Of a DNA stretch of 64,000 nucleotides, positions 9,649 through 18,574 are shown piece by piece. This DNA is from Paraburkholderia solitsugae (GTDB lineage: Bacteria; Pseudomonadota; Gammaproteobacteria; Burkholderiales; Burkholderiaceae). Position 1 is the first letter of the stretch, and the number at the start of each line of letters is the position of its first letter. The notes under the pieces were generated by a model that was not told the origin of the DNA, searched no databases, and saw nothing but the letters and a program-made list of their open reading frames with translations. The translations under genes and the position numbers were made by a program. The stretch spans positions 1-64,000 of the forward strand of contig NZ_WOEY01000105.1 of NCBI RefSeq assembly GCF_013177695.1, read 5' to 3'.

Positions 9649-10803
9649 TTACGCCGCACAGCGCGCATAAGCGAGAGCCACGAGGAAACGCACGCCAAGC
9701 GGCAGCACGTCGTCGTTGAAATCGAACTCGGGATGATGGCAATACACGCCTCCCTGCCCCAAGAGCGCATATGCGCCGGGTCGCCGCAATAGGAACTCCG
9801 AAAAGTCTTCTGAGCTATTGATCGGCGCGAACTCGCGCAGCACGTTTTCCGCGCCGAAGATGTCCACGGCAACTTGTGCCGCGGCTTCGGCCTGCTCGCG
9901 ATGATTGATAGTCGCCGGCGAACTGTTGCGGAACGCCACGGAGATCGAACACTCGCTGGTCATGGCGATGCCCTCGCAGATCGCACCGATGCGGGACTTG
10001 GCTAGCGTGCGAACACCTTCGTCAAAGGTGCGCAGCGTGCCCGTCAACTCCACATGAGCGGGAATCACGTTCGACGCGCTGCCTGCGTGCACGCTGCCAA
10101 TACTCAACACCGCTGTCGCGCTGGGTGCGATCGTGCGGCTCACGACAGTCTGTAACGCGCAAATGAGTTGCCCGGCAGCCATCACGGGATCTTTGGTCTC
10201 CTCCGGCGCCGAACCATGTCCGCCCACACCGTCGATTAGGATTTCAACTTCATCGCACGAGGACAGCATCGCGCCGTCCAGCACACCGAACGTTCCGGGC
10301 GGAAAATGCGGCATATTGTGCAGCGCGTAGATTTCGTCGTAGGCGTAGCGCTCTTCGAGTCCGTCAGCCAACATCGCATTCGCGCCACCACCCGTTTCCT
10401 CAGCGGGCTGAAACACGAGCACGACTGTTCCAGCAAAATCGCGCTTGCGGCTGAAATGACGCGCGACGCCGAGTAGCATCGCCGTGTGTCCGTCATGACC
10501 GCAACCATGGAACACGCCTTGACGTTGCGAACGGTGCAGCGGACGGCCTTCCTCTTCCATCGGCAGCGCATCCATGTCGGCGCGCAGCGCGATCGTTCGC
10601 CCCTTCCCGCGGAGCCCGTGCGCGACCCCGACGACGCCCGTGCCACCAATACCGGTGTACGTCTCGATGTCCCAAGCGCGCAGCTTTGCTGCAACAAGCT
10701 CGCTTGTGCGGTGTTCGTCGAATGCCACCTCGGGGTGAGCATGTATGTCTCGTCGCAATGCGACCAGTTCGTCGATATCAATATCGACTGCGTTCATTGT
10801 CAC
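9649..10803 (-). CDS. M20D-family amidohydrolase (hippuricase-like)
   Basis: A 384-aa dinuclear-metal amidohydrolase of the M20D group, which cleaves N-acyl amino acids (hippurate hydrolase, IAA-amino-acid hydrolase and N-acyl-amino-acid amidohydrolase relatives). Metal-binding motifs are visible: ALRADMDALPM, HGCGHDGHTAML near residue 100, and the catalytic-base segment PAEETGGGA. A dimerisation lid domain is present in the middle. The GTG at 10803 is chosen because AAGGAGG lies 6 bases before it; an ATG two codons later is the alternative. It has its own promoter region, shared divergently with the LysR gene and containing the LysR operator. With the AstE-like deacylase it suggests a pathway for N-acylated amino acids or related amides (inference). 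Confidence 0.9.
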   Translation of the reverse strand: MTMNAVDIDIDELVALRRDIHAHPEVAFDEHRTSELVAAKLRAWDIETYTGIGGTGVVGVAHGLRGKGRTIALRADMDALPMEEEGRPLHRSQRQGVFHGCGHDGHTAMLLGVARHFSRKRDFAGTVVLVFQPAEETGGGANAMLADGLEERYAYDEIYALHNMPHFPPGTFGVLDGAMLSSCDEVEILIDGVGGHGSAPEETKDPVMAAGQLICALQTVVSRTIAPSATAVLSIGSVHAGSASNVIPAHVELTGTLRTFDEGVRTLAKSRIGAICEGIAMTSECSISVAFRNSSPATINHREQAEAAAQVAVDIFGAENVLREFAPINSSEDFSEFLLRRPGAYALLGQGGVYCHHPEFDFNDDVLPLGVRFLVALAYARCAA

Positions 10804-10876
10804 TGTTTGCCTCCTTGTATACTTCGGCCTTTCGGCTGTACCGGAGTTCGCATACTAGGGGCGCGTTGGCAGCGGA

Positions 10877-10916
10877 CAATTTCCAATTTTTCACGTATAT
10901 AACCAATGGTTATGGA
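10877..10916 (-). promoter_or_regulatory. LysR-type operator between the amidohydrolase and lysR genes
   Basis: Second copy of the 40-bp sequence seen at 9531-9570. The palindrome ATAAC-N5-GTTAT occupies 10899-10913 and overlaps the first possible start codon of the LysR gene (10906), so binding would also block or tune expression of the regulator itself. The amidohydrolase start lies about 75-100 bp away on the other side. Confidence 0.8.
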
Positions 10917-11823
10917 ACGAGCAACCCTGAAGACGATGCAGCTGCAAATGCTCGTGGCGATTGCCGAACACGGCACGCTGATAGCCGCAGCCGAAGTACT
11001 GAACGTATCCCAGCCGGCAGTGACCAAGTGCATCAAGGAGCTGGAAGCACGTCTTGGTGTGCAGTTGCTAGAGCGCAGCGGTGCCGGCGTGCATCTCACG
11101 CGATACGGCGAAACGCTCCTGCGGCGAGCTCGTGCAGTGATAGCTGAGATTGTCAGTGCGGAACGCGAACTCGATGAGATGAAATCGGGAACAGAGCGCA
11201 CCCTTTCGATTGGAGTCTCGCTGCTGGCCTCGGCGATTGCGATGCCCGATGCGTTGCGCGCCTTCCGAGAGCGACTGCCGGACGTCAGGCTGAACGTGTA
11301 TGAATGCCTCCCCACACAGACCACTGACGGATTGCGCGATGGTTCTTTTGATTTGTGCGTGGCATTTGTCGCCGATGGCGATGTGACCGCTGAACACCGG
11401 GTGGTACCGATCAGCGAATCAGTACAGGTTCTGGCCGTGCGACGCGACGATCAACTGGCGCGCGAAACACAACTTGCACGTTTAACCTGCGCGCGCTGGC
11501 TGTACAATCACACTCGCGACAGTCTTCCCGCCTTCTGGCGCGAGCTGTGCGGCGACAGGGTTCTCTCCCTGCCGTCTCACGTGAACGTTTGTACGTCGCA
11601 ACGACTCTATGCGCAGCTCGCCCGGGAACCTGGGACCATCAGTGTGTGGCCTGAACGCCTGCTGCAGGAACAGATCAGGCTCGGATTGATGCAACCGCTG
11701 GAAACCGATGCCTGTCCTTCACGCCTTACCCTGGGCCTCATCTATCGCAGGGATATGGTATTGAGTGCGAGTTTCGAGTATTTCATCGAGTGTATCCAAC
11801 GCACACACTCCGGCAACGTGTAG
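10906..11823 (+). CDS. LysR-family transcriptional regulator
   Basis: A regulator of up to 305 aa with an N-terminal winged helix-turn-helix (AAEVLNVSQPAVTKCIKELE, about residues 29-48) and a type-2 periplasmic-binding-like effector domain. It resembles the GbpR/PcaQ branch. Candidate starts are ATG at 10906, 10912 and 10936; none has a strong ribosome-binding site, and the first two lie in or beside the operator palindrome, so the true start may be 10936. It is divergent from the amidohydrolase gene. The shared operator upstream of both minus-strand units makes it the probable local activator, responding to the imported compound or a breakdown product. Confidence 0.9.
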   Translation: MVMERATLKTMQLQMLVAIAEHGTLIAAAEVLNVSQPAVTKCIKELEARLGVQLLERSGAGVHLTRYGETLLRRARAVIAEIVSAERELDEMKSGTERTLSIGVSLLASAIAMPDALRAFRERLPDVRLNVYECLPTQTTDGLRDGSFDLCVAFVADGDVTAEHRVVPISESVQVLAVRRDDQLARETQLARLTCARWLYNHTRDSLPAFWRELCGDRVLSLPSHVNVCTSQRLYAQLAREPGTISVWPERLLQEQIRLGLMQPLETDACPSRLTLGLIYRRDMVLSASFEYFIECIQRTHSGNV

Positions 11824-12624
11824 CGCTACTGGCGAACCTGAAGCTCTCCGAGAACCATCAGGGATTCGCGCTCCAGTTCGCAACGGCGAAGCTTCCAACG
11901 CCCATCGCAGGATATGGACGGTCATTACCACCTGCCCCAAACCTCAAGGCCAGATTGGGCACGCTGCCTCAAGTGCGGCGTGCAAGTCGGCTAGAAAGCC
12001 ACTGTACACGCGACGGCCCCGTTGGGCTTGCACCTAACCGAGCGTCCGATACCGGTCGAAAGTTCGCGCCTACTGGCAGAAAGACCTGGCGTGTTCAGAA
12101 AGCAACCCACAGCCGCTTCGGTAACGCCGATACCTGAATGTCAGCATGACCGACAAGCGCTAGGCCGCTACATCATCAGTGATCGCTTTAGCCTGACAGG
12201 CAGACATGGATCGAGTGCAGCGCCAGACGCCCGAGAGGGTGCGAGAGTGCGCATCCGCTTGCAGTGAGCGCGCCATTCGGAGTGCGGATATCCGAATGGC
12301 AGAAAAGCGACCTGTAGCTGCCTCGCGAACGGCGACACCTGACTGTCGGCAATGGCCGATGACTTGTCCTCGATCGACAGTACGAAATGACCGGTCGGCT
12401 CCGACATCGGCCCTTGGACCTACAGCGGCTCGACCGACAGCAACGGGTCGATTACGGCCGGTCGCGACCTCGCGGCCGGCTCACCCGACCTGAAGTTTCG
12501 GCTTACCATGGTTGGCACTGGTGCAGGCTCTGGTAACTTCGACGGGACCCGCACGGACGCCCGTCGACTCCGCGGCGCGGATCGCGCGGCGTGACGATCG
12601 AGCGCGAAACAAGGAGGGTCCACG
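11824..12624. other. 800-bp intergenic region with repeat debris
   Basis: It contains two copies of a dispersed intergenic repeat (12293-12354 and a degraded one near 12091-12150). An open stretch at 12391-12591, without a start codon, reads as a plausible beta-rich peptide (SGSTDSNGSITAGRDLAAG) and may be a gene remnant. No complete gene is seen. AAGGAGGG just before 12625 serves the next gene. Confidence 0.5.
12293..12354 (-). repeat. Dispersed intergenic repeat, copies B and C
   Basis: The minus strand matches copy A at 2880-2941 (56 of 62 positions). A further, clearly degraded copy lies in the same orientation about 200 bp upstream, near 12091-12150. The clustering suggests a former tandem or repeated-insertion hot spot. 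Confidence 0.7.
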
Positions 12625-13239
12625 ATGCGCGCACGAAGTGTGAGCTTTGGGCGGCGCGATTTTCTTCGCAGGTCGGGTGCGGTGCCGTCCACGTTGCTGC
12701 TGTTGGCGCTCGGAAAAACCGACGAAGGCCGGGCCGACGCAGTTTCACCGACGCCCGCCTGCGACGACGGTCACGGACCGACGCCGCGGCAGACGGCAGG
12801 CCCGTTCTTCCTGCCGCACTCGCCGCAACGCGCATCGCTGCTCGAACCGGGGATCAATGGAACGAAGATCGTCCTGACCGGGCAGGTGCTGTCGACACGA
12901 TGCAGGGCGGTGTCCGGGGCTTTGCTCGATTTCTGGCACGCTAATGACGCCGGGGAATACGACGTCGAGGGGTTCCGGCTGCGCGGTCACCAATTCGCCG
13001 ACAGCGAGGGACGCTACCGCCTCGAGACCATCGTGCCGGGTCTGTATCCGGGACGCACACGACATTTCCATTTGACGGTGCAAGCGCCGAACGGGCCTAC
13101 CCTCACGACCCAACTTTACTTTCCGGGCGAGCCGCGCAACGCTCGCGATTTCCTGTTTGATCGCCGGCTGCTGATGACGATCGACGACCACGGCGGGCGC
13201 AAGGCGGCCCGGTTCGATTTCGTGCTCGCGTTCGCGTAG
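12625..13239 (+). CDS. Exported intradiol ring-cleavage dioxygenase-like protein
   Basis: A 204-aa protein related to catechol/protocatechuate intradiol dioxygenases. The N-terminus has a twin-arginine signal (RRDFLRRSG followed by a hydrophobic stretch), so it is probably folded before export to the periplasm. The family core is visible in order: TAGPFFLPHS, DFWHANDAGEYD, the tyrosine in GLYPG, and the histidine pair in RTRHFHLTVQ. These supply the Tyr-Tyr-His-His set expected to bind non-haem Fe(III). At about 200 aa it is short, like the poorly characterised exported subgroup. A strong AAGGAGGG precedes the ATG. It stands alone between non-coding DNA and a minus-strand small gene, so the substrate cannot be guessed. 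Confidence 0.82.
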   Translation: MRARSVSFGRRDFLRRSGAVPSTLLLLALGKTDEGRADAVSPTPACDDGHGPTPRQTAGPFFLPHSPQRASLLEPGINGTKIVLTGQVLSTRCRAVSGALLDFWHANDAGEYDVEGFRLRGHQFADSEGRYRLETIVPGLYPGRTRHFHLTVQAPNGPTLTTQLYFPGEPRNARDFLFDRRLLMTIDDHGGRKAARFDFVLAFA

Positions 13240-13281
13240 CGCAAGTCACGGATTTCGATGGCGCCCGGGATCTCATTCCGG

Positions 13282-13533
13282 TCAGCCGAAGACGCCCGCG
13301 TCGAGATCTCTCGTGAAATGCTGTAGCCAATCGCTTTCGTCGCATAACGGGTATTCCTTCGTAACCTGCGTCGATAGCCTGGTTATGCAGACATAGCCCT
13401 GTAGACCGCAGTTCTCGTCACTCTTAGGGTCTGTCGTGTCGGTTTCCCGAAGATAGAAATCTCCTTCTACCAAACCGTCGCGCTGCAAGGTCGCGAGAAA
13501 ATCTTTGTGTTCATCTGGTTCGATCAGGCGCAT
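13282..13533 (-). CDS. Small hypothetical protein, 83 aa
   Basis: I do not recognise this protein. It is acidic and contains three cysteines (in DENCGLQGYVCITRL and PLCDESDW), with no membrane segment or signal peptide. GGGGGA precedes the ATG at 13533. It is divergent from hmp, with which it shares the 167-bp upstream region. Confidence 0.6.
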   Translation of the reverse strand: MRLIEPDEHKDFLATLQRDGLVEGDFYLRETDTTDPKSDENCGLQGYVCITRLSTQVTKEYPLCDESDWLQHFTRDLDAGVFG

Positions 13534-13688
13534 GTTCGTCCCCCGATGTGTTCAACGGAGATATCGTCAACCGATGCCAGTATGCTCTCGGCCGCCGCTT
13601 TCGGCTCGAGCCGGGCCGACTCGGTATCATCAAACGCGCCATCGTTGTATAGACTTGAGCCAGGTGGGGGCGCTCCCCAGCGTTGTGA

Positions 13689-14912
<1,224 letters not shown>

Positions 14913-15084
14913 GGGGTTGTCGTACTTTCCGTGCAAAATCTGGCGCTTTGATCCTGAAAATCCATATTGATCAAGTACTTGCTGAATTGCTGATTGCGCG
15001 AAAGCTACCGAGCGGCCGAGCCTTGCTGCGAGCGGCTCTGCGCGCTGCTACCGCCATATTTTGCACGGAAAGTGCGACAACCCC
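14913..15084. mobile_element. 172-bp MITE-like element with Tn3-type inverted termini
   Basis: The left end (14913-14945) and the reverse complement of the right end match at 31 of 33 positions, beginning GGGGTTGTCG and continuing ACTTTCCGTGCAAAAT. Ends starting with GGGG and of about this length are typical of Tn3-family transposons. The element encodes nothing of its own. It begins directly after the hmp stop codon and supplies the last 38 or so codons of the convergent gene at 14971-15738. No clear 5-bp target duplication is visible. Confidence 0.75.
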
Positions 15085-15738
15085 ATTCCCAGCCCCCATT
15101 TCATCGGTCATAGAAACATGCACCCGGCTGCTGCGGCGGAGGATTGCGTCCTCCTGCAGCGGGCTGGCGCCGGCGGCCAGCGCAGTCTCATCGACGTCGC
15201 CGGTAATCGTGATGTACGCGCCGAATTTTCGGCCCCGTGTACGGTAGAAGTTCAACACCGCGCGCTCATCGGCGCTTAGCGTGGCGAAGATCCGCTCGTC
15301 AAGTGCCCGAACGGTATCGACGTCCGGCACTTTGTCGCCGACGTGGCTGTACACCGGCACCGCTACGACAGGCCCCACGGCGTTGGTCAGCGCACGGCAC
15401 AGCGCAGCGCGCATGTCGTCACCCTCGGCGCGCTCCGTGGGCACCCCTTCGGCGTTCAGTCGACGCACCAACTGCGCGGCAAGCTCGGGGTCCGCCTGTG
15501 GGTTCCACGGCCTGAGCGTTCTCTCGCTGTCGGTCTCAGTCGCGGTCTCGTTGTCTTGGACCAGCACGTACGCCGGATGCAGGCCTGCGTAAAGCTGAAC
15601 GACGACGAGGCTGAAGTCGCCGCTCCATTTAGCGAGCGTGAGGTCAAGCAGAGGTCCGGCCAGCATGGCCGTCTTCACCGGTATCCAGTCTTCGACGATG
15701 TCGCCCATCTCAAGCAAATGGAGGGGGATGTCGCGCAA
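14971..15738 (-). CDS. Hypothetical protein with a C-terminus replaced by a MITE
   Basis: Up to 255 aa, function unknown, acidic, no signal peptide or membrane helix. The frame opens at a TTG (15738); an ATG at 15708 is an alternative start. Residues from about 219 to the end are encoded by the inserted element 14913-15084, giving an abrupt change to an Ala/Arg/Ser-rich tail; the native C-terminus is therefore lost or altered. It may be a functional truncated protein or a decaying gene. Confidence 0.55.
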   Translation of the reverse strand: MRDIPLHLLEMGDIVEDWIPVKTAMLAGPLLDLTLAKWSGDFSLVVVQLYAGLHPAYVLVQDNETATETDSERTLRPWNPQADPELAAQLVRRLNAEGVPTERAEGDDMRAALCRALTNAVGPVVAVPVYSHVGDKVPDVDTVRALDERIFATLSADERAVLNFYRTRGRKFGAYITITGDVDETALAAGASPLQEDAILRRSSRVHVSMTDEMGAGNGVVALSVQNMAVAARRAARSKARPLGSFRAISNSAST

Positions 15739-15866
15739 CTACCTTGGTCATTCGGTCTCCGATTCGGGGAGAGTGGCGTTGGAGGAAACGATAATTTGCA
15801 ACTAACCGTCAGCGATCTCACCTACCCTACGTGACACGCTCCTGCGAACGCACACGCAGCAGGCAT

Positions 15867-16217
15867 TCAATGATCCACGCGGCCGAGGCGAACAAGGCGC
15901 GAATCGATCGCACCCTTCGTGCGGCCGTGTTTCGCAGCAAGATCCTTCGCCGACACGCCCGCGTCGAAGGCCTTCAACAGGTTCGCATCCTCCTCATCCG
16001 ACCAGGAGCGGCCGGCGTTCTGCGGTCGTTCGCGGGCAGCTCGCCCGGCAGGCGCGGGCTCACCGCCGAGCTTGTCGAGTTCCTTGACAGCAAAAAACAG
16101 GGCCCGGATCACCTGCGGGTTATTGAACGGGCTTTGTCCGGCGAGGATTTCACCCGTCTCGGGATCGATGCCGCGCGCCAGCTGCTCAAGGGTCGTTTTC
16201 GCTTCAACGGGATTCAT
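15867..16217 (-). CDS. SANT/Myb-like helix-turn-helix protein
   Basis: A 116-aa protein. The C-terminal part (WSDEEDANLLKAFDAGVSAK … HGRTKGAIDSRLVRLG) has the spaced tryptophan and helical pattern of a small Myb/SANT-like DNA-binding domain, as seen in many bacterial accessory-gene proteins. The ATG at 16217 is preferred, since GGAG lies about 7 bases upstream, over a longer frame that would overlap the RES gene. It lies directly downstream of the RES/Xre pair on the same strand. A regulatory role is inference. Confidence 0.7.
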   Translation of the reverse strand: MNPVEAKTTLEQLARGIDPETGEILAGQSPFNNPQVIRALFFAVKELDKLGGEPAPAGRAARERPQNAGRSWSDEEDANLLKAFDAGVSAKDLAAKHGRTKGAIDSRLVRLGRVDH

Positions 16218-16282
16218 ACCACTACTCCGCCTGTCATGGTCCTGTTCGTACGTCGACCGCACGAGCGCGATCGCCGCTGGTT

Positions 16283-16753
16283 TCACTTAAAGAGCCGCCG
16301 GTCCAGCTCGAAGCGCTGCTTATGCAACACCACTACGTGCTTCATGCCCGGATGCGCTGGATTCAGGATCAGGTTGTCGTCACTCGGACATACAACAGAC
16401 GGAACCCGCATTGCAAGCCGTTTGCCGGCTTCGAGCCACTGCCTCGCCAGATCCACAGTCGACGCGGGATCGTGATCGAGCACGTTCCAGTCGTCCGGCA
16501 GATCCGGCACGTAAGCGCTCGACACCACCCTGTCCGGCACTTCCAGCGTGACCAGATAGAAGTTGGCCACCGGAAGCAGACCTGACGCATGAACGCGTGC
16601 CTCGAGGACCGCTGTCGAAGCGTGGCAGCACGTATAGAGCACCGGCACCCCCCGCGGATTCCAGCGGCCGCCAGCCAGGGCAGCACCGTTGCCGCTCAGA
16701 TCATCGGCCCGGTACTTGCCGGGCTTCTCCTTGGCGAGGCGAAACACCTTCAT
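16283..16753 (-). CDS. RES-domain toxin
   Basis: A 156-aa RES-family toxin; characterised members are NAD+-depleting enzymes related to ADP-ribosyltransferases. Family features are visible: FRLAKEKPGKYRADDLSG with the early Arg, GGRWNPRGVPVLYT with the Tyr, VLEARVH with the Glu, and the distal NPAHPGMKHV segment. Its start overlaps the antitoxin stop by 4 bp (ATGA), the usual antitoxin-first arrangement for RES/Xre loci. The length is normal and no inactivating change is evident. Confidence 0.92.
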   Translation of the reverse strand: MKVFRLAKEKPGKYRADDLSGNGAALAGGRWNPRGVPVLYTCCHASTAVLEARVHASGLLPVANFYLVTLEVPDRVVSSAYVPDLPDDWNVLDHDPASTVDLARQWLEAGKRLAMRVPSVVCPSDDNLILNPAHPGMKHVVVLHKQRFELDRRLFK

Positions 16754-17277
16754 ACGGTCACGCCGTGTTCGAGACGTATGAGAAGGTCACGCACACGGTC
16801 AAATCCCGTCTGCGTATCCAGCGTGTCCAATGGTCGTTCACCACCCAGTTCAACGTTCGGGCGCAGCAGCCATTCAGCCGCCAGCCTGCCGTCTTCGAGA
16901 ACGTCCTTGGCCTGGGCGTAAATCAGCATCGTGCGCGCTGCACGGTCCGATTCGCTCGCGCTGAGCCGCTCCCCCTGAGAAATCTTGCGGTTGATGGTGC
17001 TGCTGGGAAGGCGCAGACTAGCGAGCAAGGTTTGCACCGGGATATCCAGCAACTCGGTGGCGATCCGGCTGACGATGACCGCCTCCATGCCGTCTCGAAT
17101 CAGGCGTGACTGTTCGATCGGGGCGAGGCCGAGGAAAAACGTGAGATCGTCTTCCCGAGCGCCGAGCCCGTTGGTGCCTATGTGCGCGAGCCTAGCGGCC
17201 GTTGCAGACTTTGCCGCTGAAGCGCTGGACTTTGTCCGCCGCGAATGCTGCCGTCCTGCCACTGCTTCTGCTGTCAT
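16750..17277 (-). CDS. Xre/MbcA/ParS-type antitoxin of the RES toxin
   Basis: A 175-aa antitoxin with an N-terminal low-complexity leader, an Xre-like DNA-binding middle (LPSSTINRKISQGERLSASE, about residues 89-108) and the C-terminal MbcA/ParS toxin-binding domain (AEWLLRPNVELGGERPLDTL … LIRLEHG). It neutralises the RES toxin encoded next and probably represses the pair through the inverted repeats at 17286-17364 upstream. Confidence 0.92.
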   Translation of the reverse strand: MTAEAVAGRQHSRRTKSSASAAKSATAARLAHIGTNGLGAREDDLTFFLGLAPIEQSRLIRDGMEAVIVSRIATELLDIPVQTLLASLRLPSSTINRKISQGERLSASESDRAARTMLIYAQAKDVLEDGRLAAEWLLRPNVELGGERPLDTLDTQTGFDRVRDLLIRLEHGVTV

Positions 17278-17285
17278 GATTTTCT

Positions 17286-17364
17286 CCCAAATGGGCAGCG
17301 ATTGATTCCCAACTGGTACAGTTTATTAGATTCCCAAATGAGAAGCAAGCTATGCTCATTTGGG
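17286..17364. promoter_or_regulatory. Operator of the RES/Xre locus
   Basis: Several related sites occur in 80 bp: CCCAAATGGG at 17286-17295, CCCAACTGG near 17308, and the perfect pair CCCAAATGAG (17333-17342) / CTCATTTGGG (17355-17364), whose centres are 22 bp apart, about two helical turns. This is the expected layout for cooperative binding of the antitoxin. The sites also face the plus-strand gene at 17422. Confidence 0.8.
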
Positions 17365-17421
17365 CAACTTCATAAGCCCGCAGGGCTATGCCGGTTCGCG
17401 CACCATTCCCGGGGAGACCCC

Positions 17422-17703
17422 ATGACTGAACTGACGATAGAGACGTTTTCGGCCCAGCTGTCGATGATGCTTCGGGACTTATCCCGCGGGATGGTGGCCG
17501 AACTGACCGACTTTGCCGTGGCTTACTGGAATGGCCACGAGGTCGTATTTGCGTTTCTGCGCGACGACGACAGTGGAAAAATCGAAGAAGAATTTGATCT
17601 CACAGCGTACGCGTGGGAGGAATGGCGGCCGCAGCTAACGCGATGGATCTCGGCACCACGGTTCGGCCCGCGCACCGAGGTGCTGGATTGGCTAAATCAT
17701 TGA
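17422..17703 (+). CDS. Small hypothetical protein, 93 aa
   Basis: Function unknown. The acidic, tryptophan-rich protein (YAWEEWRPQLTRWISAPRFG) has no membrane segment. GGGGAGA precedes the ATG at 17422; the frame is open further upstream but runs through the toxin-antitoxin operator. Its stop overlaps by 7 bp the end of the convergent gene at 17697. Confidence 0.6.
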   Translation: MTELTIETFSAQLSMMLRDLSRGMVAELTDFAVAYWNGHEVVFAFLRDDDSGKIEEEFDLTAYAWEEWRPQLTRWISAPRFGPRTEVLDWLNH

Positions 17704-18329
17704 GTGCCCGCTGGCTTGCTGGCTGAAGGCGCAGGAGTTACCCACTCGACAATCGTCTTACCGAGCTTCGTGCTTGCCACGGTCATGCCGGCTCCAAAGG
17801 CAGCTACATACGACACGACTAACGCCAGATACCAGGTAACCGGCACATTGGCCAGCAGCCAGCTGATCGTTACCTTTTCAGGAGCCGTCAGCGGTTCAGA
17901 CTTGGCTGCTACTGCAGGCACCGCCTGCGCACCGTTGGTCGCCGCGGCCGGCTTCGCCTTCGGATCGCCATATTTCTCGAAGCGGCTCATCACCAGCTCG
18001 AATTCGCCCAACGTATCGTTCAGATCGAGGTCAAACTTTGCCTGCTGCTCGCGCGCAGTTATGGACCCGTAGGCCATGACCTGAAAGCTCCGACCTTCGA
18101 GACCGCACGCGATGTCGTACCTGAGCCGATTTATGCGGTGGATGAGTTCTTCCGTTTCGTGCCGCCAACGTCGAAAGCTCTCGCTATCCCTGTTGCGTTC
18201 ATCGGCGCGAAAATTCCTCGCGCGTGCGACGAGTTCGTGCAGTTCTTCAATGAAGGCGGTGTAGTCGAATGACTCGAAAGCCCGCGACCATGTCCGACGT
18301 ACACAGTGGATTGTTCTCGAGCGTTCCAA
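17697..18329 (-). CDS. Hypothetical protein with a C-terminal membrane anchor
   Basis: Up to 210 aa, not recognised. The N-terminal half is a charged helical domain (RADERNRDSESFRRWRHETE), then an Ala/Pro linker, then one or two hydrophobic helices at about residues 150-185 (VPVTWYLALVVSYVAAFGAG) and a short Pro/Ser tail. The first start overlaps the upstream DUF2314-like gene by 83 bp, so the real start may be a later non-ATG codon. It is the last gene of a long minus-strand run. Confidence 0.6.
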   Translation of the reverse strand: MERSRTIHCVRRTWSRAFESFDYTAFIEELHELVARARNFRADERNRDSESFRRWRHETEELIHRINRLRYDIACGLEGRSFQVMAYGSITAREQQAKFDLDLNDTLGEFELVMSRFEKYGDPKAKPAAATNGAQAVPAVAAKSEPLTAPEKVTISWLLANVPVTWYLALVVSYVAAFGAGMTVASTKLGKTIVEWVTPAPSASKPAGTQ

Positions 18330-18564
18330 GGTACGAGCCTTCTTCTAGCCCCTCGGTAGTCACCCACATCCGCTCAACGTGAACCTCCTGATTTCCATCC
18401 TCGGCCACGGTCCTGATCCTAAAAATCAGTTTCACTGTATCACCCGGGCGAAGCGATTCACGTCGCTCCCGTTCAGGCAACCAGAAGGTCGATGGATGCG
18501 CCTTCGCGACGACTTCTGCGTCGTCAAGCTCCCAACCGTCCCCCTCGATCTGTGCAAGTGCCAT
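18247..18564 (-). CDS. DUF2314-like protein
   Basis: A 105-aa protein resembling DUF2314: the pattern STFWLPERERRESLRPGDTV, then KLIFRI, then ERMWV, then G-x-Y-x-G-x-L-x-N-x-P matches that family's core. Such proteins are often found near toxins and in immunity-gene clusters, but no activity is established here. The ATG at 18564 is preceded by AGGAAAAGG directly after the stop codon of the nuclease-like gene upstream, showing tight operon packing. Confidence 0.7.
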   Translation of the reverse strand: MALAQIEGDGWELDDAEVVAKAHPSTFWLPERERRESLRPGDTVKLIFRIRTVAEDGNQEVHVERMWVTTEGLEEGSYLGTLENNPLCTSDMVAGFRVIRLHRLH

Positions 18565-18574
18565 ACGCCTTTTC

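Noticed and set aside
12168-12407. 79-codon minus-strand frame
   Set aside because: It is the translation of the dispersed intergenic repeat, also seen at 2880-2941; conservation at DNA level in both coding and non-coding parts argues against a gene.
15831-16475. 214-codon plus-strand frame
   Set aside because: Antisense to the SANT-like gene and the RES toxin, both of which have recognisable domains and ribosome-binding sites.
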